From CAXBPY01 sp003455275 (lineage in GTDB: Bacteria; Bacteroidota; Bacteroidia; Chitinophagales; UBA10324): a DNA stretch of 22,967 bases. A program made the translations under genes and the position numbers. The stretch lies in assembly GCA_963977675.1 (NCBI GenBank), contig CAXBPY010000048.1, forward strand, positions 1 through 22,967, read 5' to 3'. Below are positions 7,336 through 16,387 of this stretch, piece by piece; the first letter of the stretch is position 1; every line of letters starts with the position of its first letter. Under the pieces are notes generated by a model, which made no database searches, had not been told where the DNA came from, and was given only the letters and a program-made list of their open reading frames with translations.

Positions 7336-8415
7336 TCATCTCTTCATTATCCATACTTCATGAAATCCTTGGTCATGAAATTCCTGCTGATGAATTGCGG
7401 CTTCTTCTTTCGAAGTAAATACTCCATTTCCTATTCTGATATAAGAATCCTGAATCAGCACAGAAACATTTAATCCCTTCTCCTTCATTTGAGCAATAAA
7501 TTTTTCGGTGCGCGACTGGGATTTGAAGCAAGCAAAAATCAAATAGTATTTCGGACCTTTAGTTTCAGGATTAATGTCCGTTGAAAGTGTATCCGGTTGT
7601 CTGAAAGAATTTGCAAAAGCAATGGCTTCAGCTCCGGGGGAAAAATGCAAGTTCAAATGAGAAGCTGAGTCTATTGAAATATTTTTCGAAATAGAATTTA
7701 CAGGTGTTAAATTTCCATTCGGCTGAATCACCACAATCTGAATCAATGTGTCTTTGCGATGATTATCTGCTTCGGCAGTTACGGAATTTTTTTCAGGAGA
7801 AAAAACTGATGTCAGTGATTTCAATAAATCAGATTTGTTCAACCTCATTGGATTCATTGGGGAATCATAAGTGATCAACTGAAAAAAGGCAATCAATGCA
7901 AGCACCACTGTACTTACGGCAACCAATGTTCTCCGATGATTTTTTTTCTGAGGAGCAACCAAAGCTTCTACCTGTGCAAGGGCTTCTGTCCTTCGTAAAA
8001 CCGGAGATGAAATAAATCGATCGAATCCGAATGACTGGGAGAGAAAATTATTTTCAGTTGAAGATTCAAAAATCAAATTATTTTCAATGTCAAAAAAGAA
8101 TTTTCCAATTTCAGGAATTACTGTTTGCCCTTTTGTTTTTAAATCACTCTCTAGTTTACGAACATACTGTCCAATAGCCAATGAGGCCGCTTCATAACTA
8201 ACACCTGTGATTCTGACAATTTCGCTTGCAAGCAACCCATCATTATGACATAAACCTTTATTAAATGCAAGCGACTTATTTGGCGGAGAAAAAACATTTT
8301 GAACCGGATGAATCTGAGCAGAAGAATATTGCGCTACCACACCGCCAAAAGATGGAATGATAACACATTCGTGTCTGTATAAAAGCTGCTTTATATAGGG
8401 TGCTAAATCTGTCAT
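7336..8415 (-). CDS. HU-CCDC81 and SPOR domain membrane protein
   Basis: The 359-residue protein has three parts. Residues 1 to about 125 match the tandem bacterial HU-CCDC81-type domains (RHECVIIPSFGGVVAQY, then a second unit around GQTVIPEIGKFFFD). A single transmembrane helix lies at about 163-182. A C-terminal SPOR domain covers about 287-359 (YYLIFACFKSQ...IRIGNGVFTSKEEA). SPOR domains bind denuded glycan strands of septal peptidoglycan, while the HU-like part is expected in the cytoplasm. The protein therefore probably links the cytoplasm to the cell wall at division sites, but this is inference from domains. This architecture is typical of Bacteroidota. It diverges from topA across a 337-nt gap. 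Confidence 0.9.
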   Translation of the reverse strand: MTDLAPYIKQLLYRHECVIIPSFGGVVAQYSSAQIHPVQNVFSPPNKSLAFNKGLCHNDGLLASEIVRITGVSYEAASLAIGQYVRKLESDLKTKGQTVIPEIGKFFFDIENNLIFESSTENNFLSQSFGFDRFISSPVLRRTEALAQVEALVAPQKKNHRRTLVAVSTVVLALIAFFQLITYDSPMNPMRLNKSDLLKSLTSVFSPEKNSVTAEADNHRKDTLIQIVVIQPNGNLTPVNSISKNISIDSASHLNLHFSPGAEAIAFANSFRQPDTLSTDINPETKGPKYYLIFACFKSQSRTEKFIAQMKEKGLNVSVLIQDSYIRIGNGVFTSKEEAAIHQQEFHDQGFHEVWIMKR

Positions 8416-8752
8416 CGGTGCGCGTCAAACATAATTGAATTCCTAAAATTATTTCTTCTAATTGCTTAATCACTTTATCAGTTGATGCAGTTAGTAACAT
8501 TCAAAGATTTAACATCAAATGAGTGTTTGAAATTTTTTTTAGACTGAAAAAATATCAATTCCCGAAACCATCTGCCATCAACGGTTTCGGGCGTGTTTGT
8601 TGAAAGAGCGAATGAATAGCATTTGGAAATTTCATTTTAAAAAATATTTCTTTGTCGCCGTTCCAAAAATTTTGAATGAAATTTTCATAGAGAAAACTGC
8701 ATTCAAACCAGTGAACAAATGAACCGGAGAACCAATCAACAATCAAAGTTTA
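8416..8752. other. Divergent intergenic region between HU/SPOR gene and topA
   Basis: This 337-nt A/T-rich gap must hold the promoters of both divergent genes. On the minus strand, TATGTTTG at 8433-8426 fits the Bacteroidota -7 consensus TAnnTTTG, but no clear -33 TTG lies at the right distance. A perfect inverted repeat lies at 8561-8591. A 63-codon minus-strand ORF (8555-8746) crosses that repeat and shows no family resemblance, so I do not call it. Confidence 0.5.
8561..8591. repeat. Perfect 9-bp inverted repeat upstream of topA
   Basis: cccgaaacc (8561-8569) pairs with ggtttcggg (8583-8591) around a 13-nt loop. It is GC-rich against an A/T-rich background. On the minus strand it is followed by AATTGATATTTTTTC, so it could stop transcription leaving topA in the antisense direction. 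A protein-binding site or leader hairpin for topA is also possible. Confidence 0.6.
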
Positions 8753-11335
8753 ATGGCTAAAACTTCTACAAAAAGCACCGCAGGCGGAAAGAACCTGATG
8801 ATAGTGGAGAGTCCTGCAAAGGCAAAAACGATTGAGAAGTTCCTCGACAATAAATTTATTGTGAAGTCTAGCTACGGCCACATCCGCGACCTTCCCAAGA
8901 ATGATAAAGCAATTGATTTCAAAAACAATTTCGAACCTCAGTATGAAATTTCTCCTGACAAAATTCAGGTAGTGAATGAGCTGAAAAAACTTTCGAAGAG
9001 TGCAGAAGAAGTTTGGCTCGCAACGGATGAAGACCGCGAAGGAGAAGCAATCAGCTGGCATTTGTGTGAAGCGCTTGGATTGAATCCGAAGAATGCAAAG
9101 CGAATTGTGTTTCATGAAATCACAAAGAAGGCTATTAAGGAAGCAGTTGAAAATCCGCGCACCATAAATATTGATTTGGTGAATGCGCAGCAAGCGCGCA
9201 GAATTCTTGACCGCATTGTTGGATTCGAACTCTCTCCTATTCTCTGGAGGAAAATTTCAAGGTCGGGAGCAGGATTAAGTGCAGGGCGTGTGCAATCAGT
9301 TGCAGTGCGATTGATTGTAGAGCGCGAAAGAGAAATCAATGGTTTTAATTCTGAATCATCTTTCAAACTCGTTGCATTCTTCACTGCGAAAGACAAATTC
9401 GGAAATTCAATTTCCTTCAAAGCTGAATTATCAAAGAACAAATCTTCAGACGGCGATGCCCAAAAATTTTTAGAAAGTTGTATTGGCGCCGAATATGAAG
9501 TGAATGACATTCAGGTGAAACCTGGTAAACGCAGCTCAGCAGCGCCGTTCACTACCTCCACTATGCAACAGGAAGCGAGTCGCAAACTCGGTTTCTCTGT
9601 GGCGCGCACCATGAGTGTTGCGCAACGCTTGTATGAAGAAGGAAAAATTACATACATGAGAACTGACTCCGTAAACCTTTCGGAGCAGGCGATGAGTGAT
9701 ATTGAAAATGAAATTGTAAACAGTTATGGAAAACAGTATCACAAGCGCACTGTTTACTCAAACAAAACTGCGAACGCACAAGAAGCGCACGAAGCCATTC
9801 GCCCTACCTATGTAGATAATAAGGAAGTGGATGGAACAATTGAAGAACAAAAATTATATCAACTCATTTGGAAGCGCGCAGTTGCATCGCAAATGGCAGA
9901 TGCAGAAATTGAAAAAACAATTGCGAAGATTTTAATCAAGCGTAAGAAGCCATCTGATCTGGAAAACGAACTCACTGCAAGTGGTGAGATGATAAAGTTC
10001 GATGGATTTCTGAAAGTGTATTTGGAAGGAACTGACGATGATGCAGCCGATGAAAGCGGAATGCTTCCTGCATTGGAAGTTGGTCAGCAGTTGAATTTGA
10101 AAGAGATGACTGCGTCTCAAAAATTCACGAAGGCACCTGCAAGGTTTACTGAAGCAATGCTGGTGAAAAAACTCGAAGAGCTCGGAATCGGAAGACCTTC
10201 TACTTACGCGCCAACAATTTCTACAGTGCAGAAGCGCGAGTATGTGGTGCGCAAAGACATTGAAGGCAAACTCCGCGACCTGAAAATTATTTCACTTCGT
10301 GATGATAAAATTGAAAGCCGCTTAGAGAAGGAAACTTACGCAAGCGAGAAAGGAAAACTCTGCCCGACCGACATCGGAATGATGGTCACTGATTTTCTTC
10401 TTGAATATTTTCCGGAAGTGATGGACTATAGTTTCACTGCGGAAATTGAAAAAGAATTTGATGAAGTGAGTAACGGCGAGTTGGAATGGCATAAAATGCT
10501 CAAGACTTTTTACAAACCATTTCACAAAAGCGTTGAGAACACATTAGAGAATGCAAAGCGTGTAACAGGTGAGCGTGAACTTGGCACTGATCCCAATAGC
10601 GGAAAACCGGTGAGCGTGCGCATGGGAAGATTCGGTCCGTATGTGCAGATTGGAAAACCCGATGATGAAGAGAAACCAAAAATTTCTTCGCTCACTCGCG
10701 GGCAAAGCATTGAGACCATTACTTACGAAGAAGCGATGGAGCTTTTTAAGTATCCGAAAAAAATTGGAGTGGACAAAACCACCGGAAAAAATATTTACAT
10801 CCGCAACACGCAATACGGAATGGCGGTGCAGTTGGGTGAAAGCGATACAGAGGAGAAACCAAAGATTGCAAGCATTCCGCGCGAGATGAATGCAGAAGAT
10901 GTAACCGTTGAAACTGCACTGAAGTTATTGGAGTTTCCGAAAATACTTGGGCAATATGAAGGCAAGGATGTGAAGGTGAACAAAGGAAGATTCGGACCTT
11001 ATGTTTTATGGAACGATAAATTCTGTTCCCTGAAAAAAACTCAAGACCTAATGACCATTTCTCTCAATGAAGCAATTGAATTGATTGAAGAGAAGCAGGC
11101 AAAAATTATTCAGGAGTTTGATGAAGAAGGAATCGTGGTGATGAAGGGACGCTTCGGACCAATTATTAAAGCAGGAAGAAAATTCATTGGCGTTCCGAAG
11201 GGCATGGATGCTGAAACCATTACCGCCGAAGAATGCCGCGGACTGCTCGGACCGATTCGCACTTTCAAAAAAGCAGCGGCGAAAAAACCTGCACCTAGAA
11301 AAGCACCTGCTAAGAAAGCAGCGAGGAAGAAGTAG
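8753..11335 (+). CDS. topA: DNA topoisomerase I (type IA)
   Basis: The 860-residue enzyme relaxes negatively supercoiled DNA by transient single-strand cleavage. The Toprim domain shows IVESPAKAKT with Glu19 and the acidic cluster DEDREGE at 92-98 for metal binding. The decatenation-loop and active-site region follows (GLSAGRVQSVAVRLIVERE). The catalytic tyrosine is Tyr301 in ITYMRTDS. After the core come C-terminal topoisomerase repeats recognised by GRFGPYV or related strings (about residues 622, 686, 746 and 800), and then a Lys/Ala/Pro-rich basic tail (KKAAAKKPAPRKAPAKKAAR) that should add DNA affinity. No four-cysteine zinc fingers are visible, unlike the E. coli enzyme, which fits Bacteroidota. 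The first ATG after the gap gives MAKTSTKS, and no upstream in-frame alternative looks better. Confidence 0.98.
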   Translation: MAKTSTKSTAGGKNLMIVESPAKAKTIEKFLDNKFIVKSSYGHIRDLPKNDKAIDFKNNFEPQYEISPDKIQVVNELKKLSKSAEEVWLATDEDREGEAISWHLCEALGLNPKNAKRIVFHEITKKAIKEAVENPRTINIDLVNAQQARRILDRIVGFELSPILWRKISRSGAGLSAGRVQSVAVRLIVEREREINGFNSESSFKLVAFFTAKDKFGNSISFKAELSKNKSSDGDAQKFLESCIGAEYEVNDIQVKPGKRSSAAPFTTSTMQQEASRKLGFSVARTMSVAQRLYEEGKITYMRTDSVNLSEQAMSDIENEIVNSYGKQYHKRTVYSNKTANAQEAHEAIRPTYVDNKEVDGTIEEQKLYQLIWKRAVASQMADAEIEKTIAKILIKRKKPSDLENELTASGEMIKFDGFLKVYLEGTDDDAADESGMLPALEVGQQLNLKEMTASQKFTKAPARFTEAMLVKKLEELGIGRPSTYAPTISTVQKREYVVRKDIEGKLRDLKIISLRDDKIESRLEKETYASEKGKLCPTDIGMMVTDFLLEYFPEVMDYSFTAEIEKEFDEVSNGELEWHKMLKTFYKPFHKSVENTLENAKRVTGERELGTDPNSGKPVSVRMGRFGPYVQIGKPDDEEKPKISSLTRGQSIETITYEEAMELFKYPKKIGVDKTTGKNIYIRNTQYGMAVQLGESDTEEKPKIASIPREMNAEDVTVETALKLLEFPKILGQYEGKDVKVNKGRFGPYVLWNDKFCSLKKTQDLMTISLNEAIELIEEKQAKIIQEFDEEGIVVMKGRFGPIIKAGRKFIGVPKGMDAETITAEECRGLLGPIRTFKKAAAKKPAPRKAPAKKAARKK

Positions 11336-11336
11336 G

Positions 11337-11362
11337 CAGTTGACAGTTGGCTGTGACTGATG
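11337..11362 (+). terminator. Weak hairpin after topA
   Basis: Immediately after the topA stop, cagt and acag (11337-11346) can pair with ctgt and actg (11351-11359) around a ttgg loop, followed by atgtttt. The stem is interrupted and the T-run short, so it may instead belong to the micro-repeat sequence seen in this gap. Confidence 0.3.
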
Positions 11363-11519
11363 TTTTGGGTAGACTTCTGTCTTCGGTATTCGGTCTTCTA
11401 TCACTTTTGATGTCATCTCTCTCCCTTCCGGAATTTACTTCCTCATTCTTCATTCAGATAAGATGACTGTAGTGAAGAAGTTCATCAGGCAGTAGAAAGA
11501 AATTCCTTCTGTCCTTTCT

Positions 11520-12569
11520 TTGTCAAAAAACATTCAGCCCGTGAATTCAATCATTACTCATGCGCGCATCCGGCAGATTTATGCGCTAACCATTATCCTG
11601 GTGTTGTTCTTCTTTCTTGTTTTCAGTTTGAAAAATCTGTTCACTGCATTTCTGGGTGCGCTGATTTTTTATGTGCTGTTCCGGAAATTCATGCTGCGAC
11701 TCATCAATGAATACAAATGGAAAAGATGGAGCGCTGCTTCGGTCATCATTGTGATTTCAATTCTGGTAATTGTTATTCCCCTCTCCTCACTCATTTATTT
11801 ATTGTTCGGAAAAGTGCAGGAACTGTTCTCAAATCCTGATGCATTGCTTGCGATGTATCACAATCTGCTTGACCGCATCAATGGAATTGCAGGAAGAAAT
11901 GTTTTTGATTCAAACTCGGTAACCGACTTCGGAAAAAAACTTGCGGGCATGGTTCCTTCTCTTCTCAATACTTCGCTCAATCTTTTCGGCAGCCTGGTCA
12001 TCATGTATTTTTTTCTTTTCAATCTGTTGGTCAATACCGGAACAGTTGAGAAAATTTTATTTCAGATTCTTCCATTCGATAACAAGGGAATCAAACTTCT
12101 GACAAGTGAAATGCACTCTATGACTTACAGCAATGCAATTGCGGTCCCGCTCATTGCAGCATGTCAGGGTTTAGTTGCTTCACTTGGATTTCTGATTTTC
12201 GGATTAGACAGTCCGTTCTTCTGGGGAATCATGTGCGGATGCACAAGCATAATTCCAGTAGTAGGCGCAGGATTGATTTGGATTCCTGCCGGCTTGTATC
12301 TTCTTTCCACTGCAGAACCGTGGCGGGGAATCGGAATATTGATTTATGGTGCCGTGGTGATTTCTTTGATTGATAATGTGTTTCGTTTCTTCTTTGCAAA
12401 ATGGTTTGCTGATGTACATCCGGTTATCACGATTCTCGGAGTGATTGTAGGACTGCAATGGTTTGGATTACCCGGACTTGTTTTTGGTCCGCTGCTTATC
12501 TCCTACTTTTTTCTTCTGCTAATAATTTATAAGAAGGAATTTGTGGATGAAGCGGAGAATACAATTTGA
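11520..12569 (+). CDS. AI-2E family transporter (UPF0118/PerM-like)
   Basis: This 349-residue integral membrane protein has seven or eight hydrophobic segments. Its family signature lies in the C-terminal half: conserved GLDSPFFWGIMCGCTSIIP, then DNVFRFFFAKWFADVHPV and GLPGLVFGPLL. Members export small molecules or act as sodium/proton antiporters in different bacteria, and the substrate here cannot be read from sequence. The start is unusual. In-frame TAG lies at 11493, and the best start is TTG at 11520 (MSKNIQPV), with GTG at 11541 as an alternative. The first in-frame ATG lies deep inside a membrane segment and is unlikely. It is transcribed in the same direction as topA but with a 184-nt gap, so probably separately. 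Confidence 0.88.
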   Translation: MSKNIQPVNSIITHARIRQIYALTIILVLFFFLVFSLKNLFTAFLGALIFYVLFRKFMLRLINEYKWKRWSAASVIIVISILVIVIPLSSLIYLLFGKVQELFSNPDALLAMYHNLLDRINGIAGRNVFDSNSVTDFGKKLAGMVPSLLNTSLNLFGSLVIMYFFLFNLLVNTGTVEKILFQILPFDNKGIKLLTSEMHSMTYSNAIAVPLIAACQGLVASLGFLIFGLDSPFFWGIMCGCTSIIPVVGAGLIWIPAGLYLLSTAEPWRGIGILIYGAVVISLIDNVFRFFFAKWFADVHPVITILGVIVGLQWFGLPGLVFGPLLISYFFLLLIIYKKEFVDEAENTI

Positions 12570-12639
12570 GAATTGAGATTGGAGAATTATGATTTCAAAT
12601 TGCATATTGACCAAATTGAAATCTATGAACAATCATCTT

Positions 12640-12653
12640 AAGACTTCGGTCTT
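12640..12653. terminator. Short TTCG-tetraloop hairpin between convergent genes
   Basis: aagac (12640-12644) pairs with gtctt (12649-12653) around ttcg, giving the very stable C(UUCG)G closing arrangement. It is followed on the plus strand by cagtttt. It lies between the ends of two convergent genes, so a bidirectional terminator is plausible, though the stem has only 5 bp. Confidence 0.4.
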
Positions 12654-12666
12654 CAGTTTTCCGTCA

Positions 12667-13671
12667 CTATTTTCCCTCTATCCTTTCAATCAATTTTCCA
12701 AATGCATTTGCCGGAATAGATCTGAAGCGGCTGCTGTGAACTAAAAATCCATTGGAAGAATCCGGTGCAAGTGAATATGAAAACACATATTTCTCTTCAT
12801 CGCCTGCAAAACCCATTGTGCCGAACCGCAAATCATTCAGCGTTACATTTTGATCTGAATCCAGTGTGGCGCAATACCATCCCTGGGTGAAACGAATCAG
12901 CCGTTTCACTTTTTCATCTGATGAGATTGGAGAAACGAGTTGCTCATTCTGGGGAATGAAATGAAAAGAGATGGAATCGTCTTTATCAAATACAGAATAT
13001 AATCCGGTGTAAAAACCATCATCCGATTGAGCGAGCACATACCAAAGAAAATTATTAAGAGGAGTTGGTGCTGTCATGTAGCGTTTCACTTCCATTTTCT
13101 GGTGAGTGAAATTTTTCTCCGCTACAGCATCAATACTCACCTTGTTAAAGAAAGTGTAACCGAGATAAACCAATGAAAGAATCAATCCGCCGGTTGCCCA
13201 TTTTGTTCTTGAGGGCTCATACTTTTTGATCAAGAGCAACGCAATGGCAGAAACAGTAAGCGGAGATGTATAGAAAGGATCAGCTACAAAAATATTGTTG
13301 ATGATTACGCGTGTGTGACTGAATGGTTCAAACCAACCGGTTCCATAATTGGTAAATGAATCAAGCAATATGTGTGAGAACATTCCGCAACCCCACAGAG
13401 CAAGCCATCCTGTGAAATCAAGCTTGGAATTTCTATGTGAGAAAAACCACGCCGCAGCTAATGAAAATAAAAAAGCAAACAAAATACTGTGTGTGATTCC
13501 GCGATGCACTAATAATCCCTGGTCAGAAGAAAGAAACGGTGTGAAAAGAACATCAATATCAGGAACGCTGTTCGCGATTGCACCCCAAAGCATTGCCTTC
13601 TTTCCCAATTTTTTTCCGGCGATTAGTTCGCCTTCTGCCATTCCTAACACAACATGAGTGATGCTGTCCAT
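12667..13671 (-). CDS. YdjM-type metal-dependent hydrolase-like membrane protein
   Basis: The 334-residue protein matches the YdjM/YbcI family (LexA-binding inner membrane-associated putative hydrolase). Visible conserved residues are His6 in the N-terminal MDSITHVVLG, PDID at 37-40, HRGITHS at 56-62, and SHILLDSFTNYGT around 99-111. These His/Asp residues would form the metal site. Several membrane segments fill the first half, and the C-terminal 150 residues look soluble. The biochemical function of the family is not settled. The LexA link is from E. coli and nothing here supports it. The gene is convergent with the AI-2E transporter and divergent from the DUF3052 gene. Confidence 0.85.
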   Translation of the reverse strand: MDSITHVVLGMAEGELIAGKKLGKKAMLWGAIANSVPDIDVLFTPFLSSDQGLLVHRGITHSILFAFLFSLAAAWFFSHRNSKLDFTGWLALWGCGMFSHILLDSFTNYGTGWFEPFSHTRVIINNIFVADPFYTSPLTVSAIALLLIKKYEPSRTKWATGGLILSLVYLGYTFFNKVSIDAVAEKNFTHQKMEVKRYMTAPTPLNNFLWYVLAQSDDGFYTGLYSVFDKDDSISFHFIPQNEQLVSPISSDEKVKRLIRFTQGWYCATLDSDQNVTLNDLRFGTMGFAGDEEKYVFSYSLAPDSSNGFLVHSSRFRSIPANAFGKLIERIEGK

Positions 13672-13838
13672 ACTTGCTTCGTTATTCGTTTATTGTTATT
13701 CGTTATTAGTGAGCTAACAACATTTCCAAAGTTTGGAGTTTCGGAAAAGTTTTTTGCTAAGTAAATTTCTGTGGAGACGAAAATCGCAGTAAGAATATTT
13801 TCTTAATCACATATTTTCATCTCAGAATTTTTTTTTCA

Positions 13839-14249
13839 ATGAAAACTGCTGGTTACTCCGTAACTCCTCTTTCTAAAAAACTTGGAATCAAAACAGGATT
13901 CAAGGTCAAAACTGTAAATGCCCCGGATTACTACTTAAAACTTTTCTCTGATTTTCCTGAAGGAGTTGAATTTTATTCCGATAAAAAAACAAAAAAGAAT
14001 TTTATTCATCTGTTCGCAAAGAGTGTGAATGAGTTTGAAAAAAATTTTCCCCTACTCAAAAATGAAATCACTCCCGACGGAATGATTTGGGTTTCGTGGT
14101 ATAAAAAATCCTCAGGAATTAAAACAGATCTGAATGAAAAGATTATTCGGGACACCGGATTGAAACTCGGCTTGGTTGATATTAAAGTTTGCGCAGTTGA
14201 TGATTTCTGGAGTGCATTGAAGTTTGTTATTCCGGTAAAGAACAGGTGA
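13839..14249 (+). CDS. DUF3052 family protein
   Basis: The 136-residue protein begins MKTAGYSVTPLSKKLGIKTG, with the GYS-TPL-KKLGIK and KVNAPDYY-like patterns of the DUF3052 family. A second conserved block is PDGMIWVSWYKKSSG followed by DLNEKIIRDTGL-KLGLVDIKVCAVDDFWSALKF. It is probably cytoplasmic, with no signal peptide or membrane segment. The family has no established biochemical role. It lies 43 nt upstream of glutaryl-CoA dehydrogenase on the same strand, so co-transcription is possible. The family is small and widespread, and its length is normal. Confidence 0.8.
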   Translation: MKTAGYSVTPLSKKLGIKTGFKVKTVNAPDYYLKLFSDFPEGVEFYSDKKTKKNFIHLFAKSVNEFEKNFPLLKNEITPDGMIWVSWYKKSSGIKTDLNEKIIRDTGLKLGLVDIKVCAVDDFWSALKFVIPVKNR

Positions 14250-14292
14250 ACATGAAGCATGGAACTTGAAACTTCCTTTTACATTCGCCGCC

Positions 14293-15471
14293 ATGTATAA
14301 AGACGATTACCAACACCCCGATTACTACCAGCTCGACGAACTTCTGACTGATGAACACAAACTCATTCGTGATACAGCGCGTGCGTTTGTTAAAAAAAAT
14401 ATTTCTCCCATCATTGAAGACTACGCGCAGCGTGCAGAGTTTCCAAAGCACCTTATTCCGGGCATTGCAGAGATAGGAGGATTTGGCCCTACCATTCCGG
14501 TTGAATACGGAGGCGGCGGACTCGATCAGATTTCTTATGGAATCATCATGCAGGAACTCGAAAGATGCGATAGCGGAATTCGAAGCACTGCCTCTGTTCA
14601 GGGTTCACTGGTGATGTATCCTATTTACTCTTACGGTAGCGAAGAGCAACGCAAAAAATATTTACCAAAACTCGCGAGCGGTGAAATGATGGGATGCTTC
14701 GGTTTAACTGAACCAGATTTTGGAAGTAATCCTGCCGGAATGATTACCAACTTTAAAGACAAGGGTGATCATGTGATATTGAACGGAGCAAAAATGTGGA
14801 TCAGCAATGCACCATTTGCTGACATTGCCGTAGTATGGGCAAAGGATGAAGCCGGAGATATTCGCGGGCTTGTTGTAGAGCGCGGTATGGAAGGATTTAC
14901 TACTCCTGAAACACACGGCAAGTGGAGTTTGCGTGCCAGCGCCACCGGCGAATTGGTTTTTGACAATGTAAAAGTTCCGAAAGAAAATATTTTCCCCAAT
15001 GTAAAAGGATTGAAAGGTCCTTTAGGATGTTTGAGCAGTGCGCGTTATGGAATTGCATGGGGCGCTCTCGGTGCTGCAATGGATTGTTATGATTCTGCAC
15101 TTCGCTATAGCAAGCAGCGCATTCAGTTTGATAAACCGATTGCAGGCTTTCAACTTACTCAGAAAAAACTTGCTGAGATGATTACTGAAATCACCAAAGC
15201 ACAGCTCATGGTTTGGCGTTTAGGTGTGTTGAAGAATGAAGGCCGCGCAACACCTGCTCAAATCAGTATGGCGAAACGCAACAGCGTGGAAACTGCGCTA
15301 AACATTGCACGCGAAGCTCGTCAGATTCATGGAGGAATGGGGATCACCGGTGAATATTCAATCATGCGTCATATGATGAATTTAGAATCAGTAGTAACTT
15401 ATGAAGGAACTCATGACATTCACCTCCTTATTACAGGTATGGATGTAACCGGTATTAACGCATTTAAATAA
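14293..15471 (+). CDS. gcdH: Glutaryl-CoA dehydrogenase
   Basis: This FAD-dependent acyl-CoA dehydrogenase (392 residues from this start) oxidises and decarboxylates glutaryl-CoA to crotonyl-CoA in lysine, tryptophan or benzoate-type catabolism. It resembles human GCDH closely through its length: ELERCDSGIRS with Arg97, the glutarate-binding arginine; GCFGLTEPDFGSNP; KMWISNAPFADI; GKWSLRASATGELV; and YEGTHDIH with catalytic base Glu371. Those residues distinguish it from general acyl-CoA dehydrogenases. I chose ATG at 14293 (MYKDDYQH). A TTG at 14266 would add nine residues (MKLPFTFAA) that look like translated intergenic sequence. The electron acceptor ETF is not in the window. Confidence 0.9.
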   Translation: MYKDDYQHPDYYQLDELLTDEHKLIRDTARAFVKKNISPIIEDYAQRAEFPKHLIPGIAEIGGFGPTIPVEYGGGGLDQISYGIIMQELERCDSGIRSTASVQGSLVMYPIYSYGSEEQRKKYLPKLASGEMMGCFGLTEPDFGSNPAGMITNFKDKGDHVILNGAKMWISNAPFADIAVVWAKDEAGDIRGLVVERGMEGFTTPETHGKWSLRASATGELVFDNVKVPKENIFPNVKGLKGPLGCLSSARYGIAWGALGAAMDCYDSALRYSKQRIQFDKPIAGFQLTQKKLAEMITEITKAQLMVWRLGVLKNEGRATPAQISMAKRNSVETALNIAREARQIHGGMGITGEYSIMRHMMNLESVVTYEGTHDIHLLITGMDVTGINAFK

Positions 15472-15534
15472 ATCCGTTGATAAAACCTTTTATGAAAAGT
15501 CAAGTAATAGTGATTTCCGAAAAAAGGATTCTCT

Positions 15535-16371
15535 ATGAAAATACTTCTTTCATCTCTCCTGCTGTTTTTAGCGGTTACTAAAATTTCAAGTGCTCAAAAA
15601 TCGGATCCCGCTAAACTTAAAGCTGAAGTAGTTTCACCTACACAGGCAAAACTGAGCTGGGCCGGAGATATGAATGATGAGAACTATCAACTAGAAGTCA
15701 AAGCTAAAAATGAAACTCTGTGGAGCATTTACACCGTTAACGCTCCCAGCACCAATCGCAGAATAAATAACCTGAAACCATCCACCACTTATGAATGGCG
15801 GGTTATGTCAATCGGAAAAACAAAAAGAGATAACTCAGCTTATGCTCATGGCGAAATTTTTACTACTTATTCTGATTGCCTGGCGCCACAAGCCATTTCA
15901 CTTCAATCAGGTGGAATCGATTATATAAATATTGAGTGGGAAGAAAATGGTTCTGCAAAATATTCGGTTCGTATCCGGCAAAAAGAAACTGAAGACTGGA
16001 CTGTTTTTTCAACTACTCAAAATAAAATAAGAATCGAAAACCTGAATTCATATACCGAATATGAAGTGCAGGTAAACTCATTTTGTAAGGAAAGCGACTT
16101 GCAGGGAAGCATGTATTCTGAATCAAATTATTTTTCAACTATCTCATTTCTTTCTCAAGATTTTGACCGCGTTTCATATACTGATTCTTCACTCAATTCA
16201 AATTCAATTAATGCTCAGTTAATTAATGTGTTGGGACAGGTTGTCGATGATATACACCAGGCATGCACTTCGCCGGAAGGTGTGTATTATGATGTGACTA
16301 CACAGACCCCTTCCGGAATTTATATTATTCAGGTTCCGGGTACATCGGCCAAGCAATATCTGATCAGGTAA
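15535..16371 (+). CDS. Secreted protein with two FnIII domains and T9SS-like C-terminal tail
   Basis: The 278-residue protein starts with a Sec signal peptide (MKILLSSLLLFLAVTKISSA, cleavage near SSAQ). Two fibronectin type III domains follow. The first covers about residues 25-112 (AKLSWAGDMNDENYQLEV, NNLKPSTTYEWRV) and the second about 115-200 (INIEWEENGSAKYSVRIR, ENLNSYTEYEVQV). The last 60 residues (INVLGQVV...PSGIYIIQVPG...KQYLIR) resemble the type A sorting domain used by T9SS, although the usual upstream FPNP motif is absent. I infer export to the cell surface or medium. It converges on the WG-repeat gene, with only 16 nt between stop codons. Confidence 0.8.
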   Translation: MKILLSSLLLFLAVTKISSAQKSDPAKLKAEVVSPTQAKLSWAGDMNDENYQLEVKAKNETLWSIYTVNAPSTNRRINNLKPSTTYEWRVMSIGKTKRDNSAYAHGEIFTTYSDCLAPQAISLQSGGIDYINIEWEENGSAKYSVRIRQKETEDWTVFSTTQNKIRIENLNSYTEYEVQVNSFCKESDLQGSMYSESNYFSTISFLSQDFDRVSYTDSSLNSNSINAQLINVLGQVVDDIHQACTSPEGVYYDVTTQTPSGIYIIQVPGTSAKQYLIR

Positions 16372-16387
16372 TGTTTGGGTCAACAAA

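Noticed and set aside
8555..8746. 63-codon minus-strand ORF upstream of topA
   Set aside because: It spans the inverted repeat and shows no recognisable family or coding pattern. It is more likely non-coding promoter DNA.
8750..9193. 147-codon minus-strand ORF overlapping topA
   Set aside because: It is fully antisense to conserved Toprim-coding sequence, and its Cys/Phe-rich translation is typical of a shadow frame.
14266..14292. TTG start extending glutaryl-CoA dehydrogenase by nine residues
   Set aside because: The extra residues overlap intergenic micro-repeat sequence, and ATG at 14293 gives a normal family N-terminus.
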